Shown: piece after piece, positions 45,030 to 56,049 of the stretch
Position numbering within the stretch: the first letter of the stretch is position 1
Layout of the letters: the number at the start of each line of letters is the position of its first letter
Assembly (NCBI RefSeq): GCF_030272615.1
Contig: NC_081413.1
Location: forward strand, 101,323,239 to 101,387,238
DNA length: 64,000 bases
DNA from: Cryptomeria japonica
Lineage: Eukaryota; Streptophyta; Pinopsida; Cupressales; Cupressaceae
Direction: 5' to 3'
Made by a program: the position numbers and the translations under genes
The notes under the pieces: generated by a model
Told to the model about the DNA's origin: nothing
The model's input: only the letters and a program-made list of their open reading frames with translations
Database searches by the model: none

Positions 45030-46260
45030 AAATCAAATTCTCACTTTCTTTGCACCTGCCCTTTCCCAGTTACATCAAGCTGATATGACCGCATATAGAG
45101 GGCGGGTCAAAGGTTTCATTACAACAGTAAAACAAGGGATGAATTTACTGGGGGATACTATGAAAATACAAGATTTGTTGCTTCCAAGATGGTGTTGAAT
45201 ACATCATGAGGAGCACTCAAAGATGTCATGTATCCCATGTCAAAATGAGATTACCAAGTTGATGAGCCCAGTCCCATGCGAAGACGCTAATCATATCATC
45301 AACATGGAAGAAATTCAAATTCCAGGTTACGAGGGAGTAGTACCCCAAATAATGGATCTTATAAATGAAACTTCCCAGTTGCGATAATGCAACAAGGAGA
45401 TCTTCATGGTTGAGATTGCCAAACAAGAGAGTGAGGATATCCCACTAAAATAGGAGAATGAAGAAACTCAATCTCAACCGTAGCCCTTAGTAGAACAGAC
45501 TACTCCTAGCACCCTCGAAGTACTCTTACAACCGACAATTGAACAACCTTGGGTGTTGCAAGACCTTGAACTTGAGAGACAACAATCACCTCCGGAAGTT
45601 AATCTGACCACTGACCCTAAGATGAAAAATGTAAAGAAACCGAAAGATGAAATATAGTTTTTAAAGTTTGATGGGTCAAGATCCAAGTAAGAGAGTGGAG
45701 TAGGCGTGGAGTTAACAAGTCTAAAAGGGAAAGTCTTTCTAGCCTCCTACCGACTCCAATTCCCTTGCACTAATAATATGACAAAGTATGAGGACCTAAT
45801 TAGAGGAATACTCTTCGCTCATAAGAAAGGAGCCAAATGCTCGAAAGTGTAGGGAGATTCTGAACTGGTGGTCAAACAAGTACGAAGCCAATATGCATGT
45901 CATGATAAAAGGTTAGTAGAATATAGGAATAGAGTATGGGGGTTGGTTGAGGATTTTTATGCTTTCAATATTCAGCTGGTACCCAAGAAGGTAAATGGGA
46001 TATCGGATGCATTGGCTGTAGTAGCAAGTACACTAGAGTCAGTGAGCCAATCTCCCTTGAAGAAGTTTTCCATGGAGTTGGTCTCCACACCTGTTGTGCC
46101 AGATAACATCAAACAATTTCAAATTTTCAAGGATGAAGAAATTATGAATTTACCAACAAACGTTATTCCTAAAGGTATGGTCACCCTAGAGAGGCTTTTT
46201 GATTCTGATCCCAGGGTAAGAGAGAGATTAACAATAAATTCAGATGCCAAGAAATACTAA
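45030..46260 (+). pseudogene. Gypsy C second RNase H, located before RT
   Basis: After a linker continuing from the protease, the segment at about 45650-46030 reads LKFDGSRSK, GVGVELTSLKGKVFLASYRL, TNNMTKYEDLIRGI, GDSELVVKQV and ISDALAVVAS. These are the blocks of the archaeal-type RNase H of plant Tat elements, with the acidic residues D, E, D, D in place. Stops occur at about 45655, 45688 and 45850. The domain lies upstream of the RT, which starts near 46500. In gypsy B of the same window it lies after RT and RNase H. Confidence 0.85.
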
Positions 46261-46296
46261 CCACATAATATTGGTCCAGAAGGCCAAGAGAAGATT

Positions 46297-47670
46297 GTGT
46301 ATATTGGGAAGCTTTGTACTCAAACTGAAAGAGAGAAAATTCAGCAAATCTTGAAAGAGTTCATTGATGTAATATTATGGGGATACGAAGATCTGAAAAC
46401 ATTCGGTACATCAATCATCACCCATGTTATACCCTTGAAACCAAATATAAAGTCATTCAGGCAGAAGCAACGACCGGTTAATTCACTTATAGAACCCTTC
46501 ATTTTCAAGGAAGTTCAAAAGTTGCTCTCTGCTAGGATCATTTTCCTAGTACGTCACTCTACTTGGGTTGCCAATTTGGTGCCAATTAGGAAAAAGAATG
46601 GGGAAATTCGGCTTTGTGTGGATTTTTGCAACCTCAATAAGGCGTCTAAAAAAGATAATTACCCGCTTCCTTCCTTGGATGAGGTACTAAAAATTTTCAA
46701 TGGTTCACAAATGATGTTATTCTGGGATGGTTATTCTGGATATAACAAAGTTTTAGTCAACTATGAAGATTGTATGAAAACCACGTTTACAATGAAGTGG
46801 GGAACATATGCGTACCGAAGGATGTCATTTGGGTTAATTAATGTTGGAGCGATGTTCCAAAGGGAAATGGATACAGCCTTCAAAGATTTGATTGGAAAAT
46901 GTATTATTATATATATGGATGACTTGACTATATTTTCCAAGGTCAGAGAAGATCACCTGGACCACCTTCAAAAAGTTCTCAAGAGATGTCGAAGATATGG
47001 GATTTCCCTTAATCCCAAGAAGTGTGTATTTGGAGTGGATGAAAGGGGGATATCTATAGACCCAGATCAAGTAGAAGTGTTGCTAAAATTACAAATGCCT
47101 AGCAGTAAGGAGATGAGATCTTTCTTTGGGAAGATCAATTTTGTCAGAAAATTTATGACTGGGTTTGCAGAGATAGTCAAGCCATTAAATGAAATGATGA
47201 AGAAGGATGCTAAGATCGAATGGACTATTGAAGCAAGAGAGGCTTTTGCCCAGATCAAGAAATCCATCGTTGAAGCTCCCATATTAACTAGTCATGACTA
47301 TACTCTATCATTTTACATATATTATTTTGCTTTGTTACACTCAAGAGTAGCTGTCTTGACACAGAGGCAAGTAAGGGAAGAGAAACCAATAGTATTTATG
47401 AGCTCTCCTTTCAAGAGTGCTGAGGTGAGATATTTTTCTCTTGAAAAAGAGGCTTTCATGTTGGTAAGAGCAGTCAAGAAATTCATGCATTACATCCTGA
47501 GGAGTAAAATCTACACGATTGTACCTGATCAAGTGGTGAAGTCACTGCTTATGAAGTCAGAGCTGGGAGAACGTCAAGGGAAATGGATGGAAATTTTATA
47601 TGTTTTATTTGGAGATGCATCCAATGAAGTTAGTCAGAGGCCAAGGTTTTTCTCAAGCTATGGCGACTGA
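46297..47670 (+). pseudogene. Gypsy C reverse transcriptase and RNase H
   Basis: An uninterrupted 457-codon segment, in the same frame as the upstream domains after a TAA at 46258. RT motifs are ordered: NLVPIRKKNGEIRLCVDFCN, KDNYPLPSLDEVL, FWDGYSGYNKVLV, FGLINVGAMFQ and the catalytic IIYMDDLTIFSK (about 46906-46941). The thumb and a weak RNase H follow (KPIVFMSSPFKSAEVRYF, EKEAFMLVRAVKKFMHYI). The first catalytic Asp of this RNase H appears lost (FYIYYFALLHS). It belonged to a larger polyprotein and is not a gene on its own. Confidence 0.85.
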
Positions 47671-48951
47671 CATCCCTCAAATCGAGTGCCAACAGTATAC
47701 GTTGTCGTCATTCACTTAGGACCCATGGTACACATATTTGGTTTTTATATTGCTGAATAATAAGTGTCTAGAGGGGTTGACAGCCATGCAAAGGCGAGCT
47801 TCAAGGCTCAAAAGTGCCATTTATATGATCAAGGATTCGACACTTTATAGAAAAAATTACGAAGGTATTTACCTTCGATGTCTTGACCATCAAGAGGCCC
47901 ATAACATGATTGAGGAGTTCCACGAGAAGTATGGTACAAGTCATGGGTCGGCGGATGCCACTGCACATCAATTTTTGAAGGCCGGCTATTACTGGCCTCG
48001 TATTTTTTAGGATACTCATGAACATGTTCGTCATTATCATACGTGCCAAACCATGACTTCCAAGGAGAGGAATCCCGCCATGCCTCTCCAACCAGTGTTC
48101 AAGGTAAGACCTTTCGCCCAATGGGCACTGGATTTCATAGGATTCATTAATCCTAACTCATCTGCAAGACATAAGTTCATTCTTACAACAACGAATTACT
48201 GCACCCGATGGACGGAAGCCATTGCGTGTTGAAATACTACTACGGAGGTAGTCTTGAAATTTATTGAAGAACACATCATCACTAGGTTTGGCATGTCGTT
48301 CGCTCTGGTATGTGACAATGGCCCTTCTTTTACTTCTACACAATTGATGCAATGGTCATACGAATATAAGGTTATACTAAAATTCTCGTCCAACTACTAT
48401 CTGCAAGGTAACAAAGTAGCTAAATCTACAAACAAGAACATCCTAGATGTTATTAAAAAGTTGCTCGAGAAGAATCCCAGGGACTGACATAATCAGTTGA
48501 GATACGCCTTATGGGTTGATTGAACCAGAGTAAAAGCCACCCTGGGAACTTCTCTGTATTACCTTGTTTATGTCCAAACTCTTGTCTTCCTGATCAATTT
48601 ACAAATACTCGTCCTCCAGTTAATGAAAGAAATTGAAATTGAGGATCAGGTAGACATTCGCCTCCTAAATGTGTTAAAACTTGATAAAAAAGGATTAATA
48701 CCCTACAACACTTCACCAAGCACCAAGTCGTTAATTGATGGTTTGACAAAAGAGCCAAGATGAAACCCTTTCGGATCTTTGACCTAGTTTTGTTATGGGA
48801 TAAGGTCAAGGAGAAGAAAGGTGATCACCACAAGTTTGAAAGGTTATGGTTAGGTCCTTACCAAATAGCCACAATTTTAGGAGAAAACACCTTTATCTAT
48901 CCTTGCTCAAGAAGTTTCACTCTCGTTTGCAACTCTACACACCTCTATTGA
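47671..48951 (+). pseudogene. Gypsy C integrase, decayed
   Basis: The zinc-binding domain shows HEKYGTSHGS and HTCQTMTSKE. The core has the first Asp in WALDFIGFI and the second in VCDNGPSFTS. The third catalytic position reads Lys (GNKVAKSTNKN), where Glu is conserved. A stop lies at about 48006, with a frameshift between 48490 and 48760. The C-terminal domain is FERLWLGPYQIATILGENTF. The TGA at 48949-48951 overlaps the stop codon of the antisense ORF on the other strand. Confidence 0.85.
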
Positions 48952-51741
48952 ACTACATTATACTCATTGAAAAGCTTGTCAAATTTTCTCATTACCTTTG
49001 CCTTTTCCAAGGCTTCTCTATTTGAAGTTTCATGAGCCAATTTGGCAACCTCAACATTCAACTTTGTAGCCTCCACACTTGATGTGTCAGATGCTCTTTT
49101 TACAATAAGGCATCCCCTTAAGTTAGGATTTATGTCACCAACATTGGGCTTTCTAGGTCCTTCCTCTAAGGCCCATATTGCCAAGGTTGCATAATCATCT
49201 ACAAAATCTAATCCTTTTAATGCTAGCCTTGCTTCTTCCTCTGAACCTAATTTTGGGTCCTTTGATTTCCTAATTGCATCAAAGGCCACTGCATCTACTA
49301 TATCCCATTCTGGTAAAATCAAAATTCCAGCTTGATTTACAATCATCCTACCCTCTTCTGCAGTAATTTTTCTAAAATCTTCCATCATCTCATTTTTAAC
49401 TTCTTCCTAGTTTTCATGTTTAGAATTGTCTGGCCTTTGAGCTTTTCTCTCAACACTTCTCTTCTTAAATTCTTCTATGTTCATTTTCTACACTAATTGT
49501 AGAAAATCTAAGCTTCTCACAAAAGCATCATCCTCAAGGAATTTATCACATGCCTCCTTCCTTGCATCCCTGAAATCTATACCTTGAATATCCAAAGGGG
49601 TAAGGTCTAGCTCCAAACTAGGAGGCACAAGAGGAATACCAATCTACATCTCTGCAGTTGTCACTATTAAAGTATCTTCCTTTGTTTGTTCTTCATCCTA
49701 CCTTAAAGATGAATAGGGAACATGTGGTGGTGAAGGACTTCTATCTGAATCTTCAAGATCAATGATCTTGACTCCTTTAAAAGGCTTAACTTGCACCTTT
49801 GGGGAAGGCTTTGTCTTCATTATCCTTTTACCTTTTCTCCTCACCAATTCTCCATTGTCGTTATTGCTCTCTTCTTCACCACTTATTTCTTCTCTTGCCT
49901 TCTTATGAGAAGGCTCATAAATAGGTATCTCTTCTATCAGGCCATATGTTCTTTGAGGTAGAGGAGGTTGTGAGCTTGACTGTTACATCCTCTTTTGATG
50001 AATTAAAACTGATTTTTCCACTGTGATGGGTTTTGGACGATGTGCATCTCTTCTTTCAACTTGTCATCCATGAACCTCTTCAAGTTTGGCCTTCTTTTCC
50101 TTCAATGCAAGAATCAATTCATCAAAATTATTCATAACAAAATCGACTTTAGCACAAAATGGAGTGAAATCTTTTGTTGGATCGTAGCTTGGATCCATTT
50201 TCTGAATTATAGCCCATAACTTCCTAAAAGCTATCCATTTCTCTTTCCTCCAATCGCGAGTCATGAAATCAAACTCATTTCTAATTATATCCTCAGGAAA
50301 TTTGTGCTCATGAGGCAATAGGCCTCCTTTTATTCTTTCCCTAAAAATGTTGTAAAACCCCTCTGGGTGACTATGTCTAGTTGTGCTAACCCCTAAATGA
50401 TATGGTGCAAAGAATTTGCGGAAATGCTCATACCCTCCTTCCAAAATCACAAAATATGGGATGATAGTATAATCGGGGAAAATTGATCATTTGCTTCTTC
50501 CCTTTAATTCCTTATCATGGATGTACCCTATCTACCACATTACTTCAGCAAAACCCATTCTCAGAGGAACATTAAATGGTAATACATGTGGCTGACTAGA
50601 GAAAACATAAATTCAAATAACAGTGCTAACATGATAAGGGATGAAATCCCCCCAATTGTGCTCAATCTTTAGGAGTGGCAATCTCTCCTTAGGCCTTACA
50701 AAATTATGCAATGTTGTTTGAATCCTTATTGGGTTCACTATCAATCTTTGCCTTAACTTAGAAGCAAAGTTATTATGAAACCTTATAAAGCTAGCCTCCT
50801 GTCTGTCCCAAGACATGTCCATGCTCCAAAGCTGCACTGGAATTTCAATATTGTCAATTGTTCTTCTGAGGCTCATATTGCCTTCAAAATAATCTGCATT
50901 TTGATATAAGAACATGTGCATGAGAAAGGAATACTAGTAGAAATGAGTGCCAGACACTTTATTCTTAACATCCTGCAACCCCTCATGAATCTTCTCTTCA
51001 AGGTAAGGGGCGAAGTCAAAAATCACTGTATAATCTATATGTTGAATTTGCATAGCCATATGCATGAAATCAGGTGGCATAATTGTTATTGGATTGAAAC
51101 CCAAAACCTAACATAGAGAGAAAAAGGTAACCTGAAAATAGGGAGCGAAAGCACCAATGGGAAAAGGCTCCTCTGAACTAGGGCCAATGTAGTATGTTGT
51201 ATGTCCTGCTTTTGCCAAATGAATTGGAAGAAAGCGAGTTCTAATGAAGCCTTTCATTCTATAATACTCTGCCTTCAATTCATTTAAATCTATTTGTGCC
51301 AGGCTGGCAGATGGTTCATATAAGTCAAAAATCTCCTAGAATTCCTCTCTCTTGATTTTCAGTAGAATTTCTCCTTCATTTCCCCTTATAACCCTTGAAA
51401 CATGGTCATATCTATTTGCAATAGCCTTGAGTAGGTCAACATCCATGAATACATTCAGCACCACTAATTTACCCATCATATTGCCAGACACTGGAGAATG
51501 GGGATTGTAAGTTCCTATGTTTGTACCACAATTTGAACATATCTATTCCAGTCATTTGTACCCTAGCATCCGCCAAGTGGTATGCTTTATCAGTCAACCC
51601 TTCTCCTAGGGTTTTACCATGAAAAAATTTCTTCCCTTGGTACTTATCATTAGTCAAGGGCTTTAATTGATCGAGAAAATCATCGAAAATATTTCTCTTC
51701 AAATATGCAGTCTGCTCTGAATGTTTTCATGAGGGAGCCAT
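48945..51741 (-). pseudogene. Long antisense ORF tail-to-tail with gypsy C integrase
   Basis: From ATG 51741 (MAPS) a reading frame of about 930 codons runs to TAG at 48945, with about a dozen stops and one frameshift near 51490. The globular part (51700-50060) includes LAKAGHTTYYIGPSSEEPFP, EASFIRFHNNFASKLRQR and GGYEHFRKFFAPYHLGVST. The middle (50040-49690) is basic and disordered (VRRKGKRIMK), and the end is helical. I recognise no enzymatic domain. Its stop overlaps the integrase stop with no LTR between them, which suggests it is a native antisense ORF of gypsy C; Tat-clade elements such as Grande carry such ORFs. A separate embedded element cannot be excluded. Confidence 0.6.
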
Positions 51742-53113
51742 CTTACCAGACAGGGGTTTCTATCACTCAACCACAAGAGGAAAAAGAAACTAGGATTCAC
51801 ACAAAAACCTCAAGAACAACATAGAAATATGTGAATTCTTATCAAATTTTAAATCCTAGAATAATTTGTGGGATTTTCCCTATAATTGCTCACATAATTC
51901 ACACTTCAATTAGTTAGGGAACAAAGAAAGGGTATTTTAATAACTTATTGCTTTGTAAATTCCAGGGAGATTGCAATCCTGCACTGCAAGAAATCATCTC
52001 AATCTTCTTCAACTCTGAGGATGTCCTTTGAATCGCTATGAATCACTTTATGAATTGAAAATAGCTTTGAGAGTGCTTTTATTGTTGTCTAGAATGAAGC
52101 GCCACTATCTCATCCGCCAATATTTCTCGTGCGAGTGAAATAATGGCTCTAACTTGCATTTGAAATGAGTGTAAAACTAAACCGTCGATCATCTTTCAAA
52201 ATGGCACATTGCACGATCATCTTTATTCAATCCAAAATTGACCATCACATGCGGCAAACGGATCCACCCTAAGAATGATGTGGCATAGCCAACCCACCGC
52301 TTACTTCTCCTCTTTCAGTGACCCCGCCATTGGCCTTTCTTGGTCCACTTTGGACACATGGCATCATCTCATGATGTCGTGGTCCTTAACCCTCTCTCAT
52401 CTTCTTTCACAAGGCTATGAGGGCCATCGGATATGTTCACACTTTACCTGCAGGTCATGATGATCACTTAACAATAACCACTAACTCTCAAGGACTTCTT
52501 GGATTGGGATTAAAACATCATCGTTCAATTTTACTATGTGCAAAAACATGCACCTTTAGTAGCTCGGATTTTACCTATTGGGAACCGACAACATGAGAGA
52601 TTTAAAAATTCAAAGCACTGGCTCACCCTTCTCCGTCGAGGGCACATGGCATCATCTTGTGATGTTGCGGTCCTTATCTTCCTTTCACTTTCAATCGCGG
52701 GGCTACGCGAACTGTAGGATATGCTCGTGATTTAACATAAAGTCATTGGAGAAATACATAAGACTTTAGACTTAGGAAAATTTAGGCGCTAGCAGAAAAT
52801 ATTAAACGGGATATGTCTAGGGTAATTCTGTGTGCAACTCAGGAAAAACAATAAAGCGACCAGCCGAATGCAACTTAATGTTTTAGGAAAAAGAATAGCC
52901 TCGCCAACGGTAACCGACCCTTGGCTTTAAGTGGAAAAAGGTAACACTGAATTATAACAAGCTTAGGATTTTTAATAAAATTTAATGAAAATGTACAATA
53001 CCCTAAAACCCTAAACCTCTAAGGGCAAGAACAGAGAGAAAAATAATTTTGAAAGATCAAAAAATTTATCAGGGCATGAAAATATTTTGCATTGTCATTT
53101 TTTATGACTATCA
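51742..53113. other. Right end of the 27-kb insertion, non-coding
   Basis: It lies between the antisense ORF start and the CACCA duplication. Two related blocks (about 52365-52410 and 52645-52690) share CACATGGCATCATCT and a GGTCCTTA core. TTAGGGTTTTAGGG-like sequence (minus, about 53000-53020) is common in plant leaders. It could be a 3' LTR or the promoter of the antisense ORF; no LTR partner was found. Confidence 0.4.
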
Positions 53114-53118
53114 CACCA

Positions 53119-53850
53119 TTCAAGAACAAGCAGGTGAAGCAGTTTCTTGAGAAATTTTGCATCCAACATCGTTTTTCTACACCTTATTATCCTTAGTCTA
53201 ATTATCAAGTGGAAGCATCTAATGGGACTTTTGAACAGATTCTATGTAAGACTGTTACAAAACGCGATAAAAATTAGCATACTCATTATGGGCCTATCAC
53301 ATGAGTATACGTATGGCTATGAGGAAAATGCTCTACAACCTTGTGTATAGCGTTGATGCTATCATACCTCTCAAGTTAGAAATTCCATCATTATACGTCT
53401 CCCTAAAATGGCTTATTGATGATGATTCTTATTGTACCCTTCATCTTAATTAGCTTGAATTGTTAGATGAGCACCATTTGAAGGCCCTTCAACATCCTCA
53501 AGCTTGTCAAAAGTCTTTATCTAATCAGTATAACCAAACAGTGCTACCTCAAACCTTTAAGATAGGTGACCTGGATCTTTGTGAGAATCAGAGAAATGTA
53601 AATGCACCACCAATCAAAGAGGGAAGTTTAGCCCAAATTGGTTGGGTCCATACGTCGTCACTTTTGTCTATGGTTCAGGTGCCTATGGTTTATCTCATAT
53701 GGATGGTACACCTCTCAAGGAACTTGTCAACACTTTGCACCTGCATAGAAGAAAAGCTATGTGTATCTTGTGTATGACACCTAGATCTCTATGGTGGTTA
53801 TGTCATGATACATCTTCATCAACACATCCAATCATCTCTATGTTATGAAG
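53119..53850 (+). pseudogene. Gypsy B fragment 3: end of integrase
   Basis: The frame resumes as FKNKQVKQFLEKFCIQHRFS, then YQVEASNGTFEQIL, which includes the catalytic Glu. Later parts read GLSHEYTYGY and DLCENQRNVNAPP with stops and frameshifts, up to about 53850. The join to 25890 is exact after removing the insertion. The 3' LTR of gypsy B was not identified. Confidence 0.8.
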
Positions 53851-53857
53851 TTATTGT

Positions 53858-54218
53858 GCATATACATGTATGTGTGTGTGTGCATGCATGCATGCATGTA
53901 CATGTTCTATCTATATCTCAAACATGGCTATATAATAATCATCATGAAATTTAATCATGCATATGTACAACAATATGTAAATTATATCATGATGTACATC
54001 TAATCTAAACCATCCATCACATGAGCATACATAATGAGCATATAAAACTAAAAGTACATCTATCCATAATGACATGGGATAAGATCGGGACACCGAATCT
54101 TATATATATACACACACACACACACATATGTATATATATGTATACATATCTACATACATATACATATATATATATATATACATACATATATGTATATATG
54201 TATATACATATACACATT

Positions 54219-54283
<65 letters not shown>
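53858..54283. repeat. Microsatellite tract (GT, CATG, CA, TA, TATACA)
   Basis: Runs of (TG)n and (CATG)n occur near 53870-53900. From about 54105 to 54283, (CA)n, TATACA repeats and (TA)n follow. The Tyr/Ile/His-rich frames here are repeat translations, not genes. Confidence 0.9.
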
Positions 54284-54286
<3 letters not shown>

Positions 54287-55722
54287 AGTCACATAAATCT
54301 GTCCATTTTAATTAAATGAATATTTCATATTTATTTGATTAAAAATCCACTAAGCCATCAATTAATTAAATTAATATTTAATTAATTCATCTTCAAACAT
54401 TCTCCTATTTATTAAATAAATTATTCAATTTATTTTAATTAATTCATTAAACCAAATTCACGATCAATTAAATGAATAAATTCTATTTTTTCAATTTAAT
54501 CCTCTTTCCTCTTTTAAATAAATTAAATAAAACATTTATTTAAATCATTTATCCTCCCACTTGTATTTTCCTACAAATGCAACTTGCACACATTTATTGA
54601 AATAAATTTATTTTATTTTAATTAAAAAACCTATTTTCCCTCACCCACCAAATCCACTTGCATCTCTCACTTGCCCTTCCTAAATTCTTCTAGAACCTAT
54701 CTAATCCTAATCAAATAGCCTAATCCATCCCCTAATTATTGTTACATTCCTAAGCAACTTGGAGTCACTTCTCAAAGACTTCAAAGTCTTTGAAAAGCAT
54801 TAAATGTTTGGTGTGTTCAACAATCTAACCTCTAAAGTCTTCCAAAACCACTAATGGCTCTTACATGACCATTAATGGCTCTTACATAACCATTTATAGT
54901 TAATTCAACTTGCACTCATGTGTCTCCTCAAGCATTTATTGCTTTGACCATGGTTATCCCTTTTGCCTTTGCACAAGAGTTTATCCATTGGATAAAAGCT
55001 TTATTCTTTGAATAAAGAATTTATTCATTCAACCTAACCTTGACCTTAACTCCCAAGTTAACTCTCAGGTCATGTCAAACATTTAATGTTTATTCCCTCT
55101 CCTCTCAACCTATCTCATATTGACACTTGTCATCCTGAGATTGGGTTGAAAGCCATCACATGGATTGAATATCATTCAATCCTGACCCTTGTTGAGATTA
55201 CTCAATCTCAACTATCCATTGCTCCATTTTTCCTATAAATAGAGCCCATTTCTTCATAATCCAGGTCTTGAAAACTTGTATGCATCTAAGTTATAGAGAA
55301 TTTTAGAGAGCATTTAGCATAAATCACTAATATCTTGTTATTTTGGCCTAAAATAAATCATTTTAGCATCATAGCATCTAATATTAGCTTTTATTCACAT
55401 TTGCATAGCATTTGGAGTAATCATCTACAATCTTGAACCTCCATAAGCATCCATAGTGCAAAAAGCTGCTGAGAGCTACACTAGTTTGGAACTTGGAGAG
55501 GAGAGGAACAAAGGAGAAGGAGATAAGGACATGTTAGAAGGCATTTGGAGATGCCTTGTGATATTTGTTTCTATGGTTAAATATTCTAGCATGTTTTTAG
55601 TGTCTCTTTTGATATGCCTGCTTAGATTAGTTTTTGGTTGATTAACACTAACAATTTGTTGTGTTTTTGTGTGTTATACAACCACAGAGTTTAATCTAAC
55701 ATTGTCCATTTTGCAGAGCATC

Positions 55723-55723
<1 letters not shown>
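54284..55723 (+). repeat. Probable solo LTR inserted in a TA microsatellite
   Basis: It starts TGTAGTCACATAAATCTG directly after a TA run and ends GCAGAGCATCA directly before another, about 1440 bp. TATAT flanks both sides but is weak evidence in a TA repeat. TATAAATAGAGCCC (55234-55247) is a clear promoter box. The start resembles the solo LTR at 14037-15343. No gag or pol lies next to it. Confidence 0.65.
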
Positions 55724-55784
<61 letters not shown>

Positions 55785-55790
55785 CTGTAT
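55724..55790. repeat. Microsatellite (TA)n(GT)n
   Basis: (TA)n followed by (GT)n, the probable continuation of the tract at 54105-54283 before the LTR inserted. Confidence 0.9.
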
Positions 55791-56049
55791 GGACAATGTC
55801 AATGTAAATTATCAATGTAAATGTATCACATCACTACAAAAAAACGTGATGTTGTCATGTGTCTCTAAACTACATTAGTACATCTGTATATAAATAAATA
55901 AAAATGTTTTACATCCGGTGAATAAAAAATGGATCAATCTATACAACTCAAAATGTCTCATGACCCCTGATGAGGATGGGTTCCCAAAGTCATAGGTGTT
56001 GGAGGATCCTGATCTCGGCATGATGGTTGTCTATCTAAGGTAGACTATG

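Larger units (their letters stand above)
25891..53113 (+). mobile_element. 27-kb composite insertion carrying gypsy C
   Basis: It starts TGTTGGTTCTC and ends TGACTATCA, flanked by CACCA at 25886-25890 and 53114-53118. Removing it and one CACCA restores gypsy B's integrase frame (GTPFKNKQVK) exactly, so the outer limits are well supported. No matching LTR pair was recognised at its two ends. Inside are a repeat-rich leader, a long ORF relic, gypsy C, an antisense ORF and three later insertions; without those three it is about 17.8 kb. A Tat-type element with a diverged or deleted LTR, or two fused elements, would both fit. Confidence 0.7.

Noticed and set aside
54017-54319. Tyr/Ile/His-rich ORFs on both strands
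   Set aside because: Translations of TATACA and CA microsatellites, with no non-repeat sequence.
55080-55260. Host gene promoter with TATAAATA
   Set aside because: The TATA box sits at the expected place inside the probable LTR 54284-55723; no gene follows.
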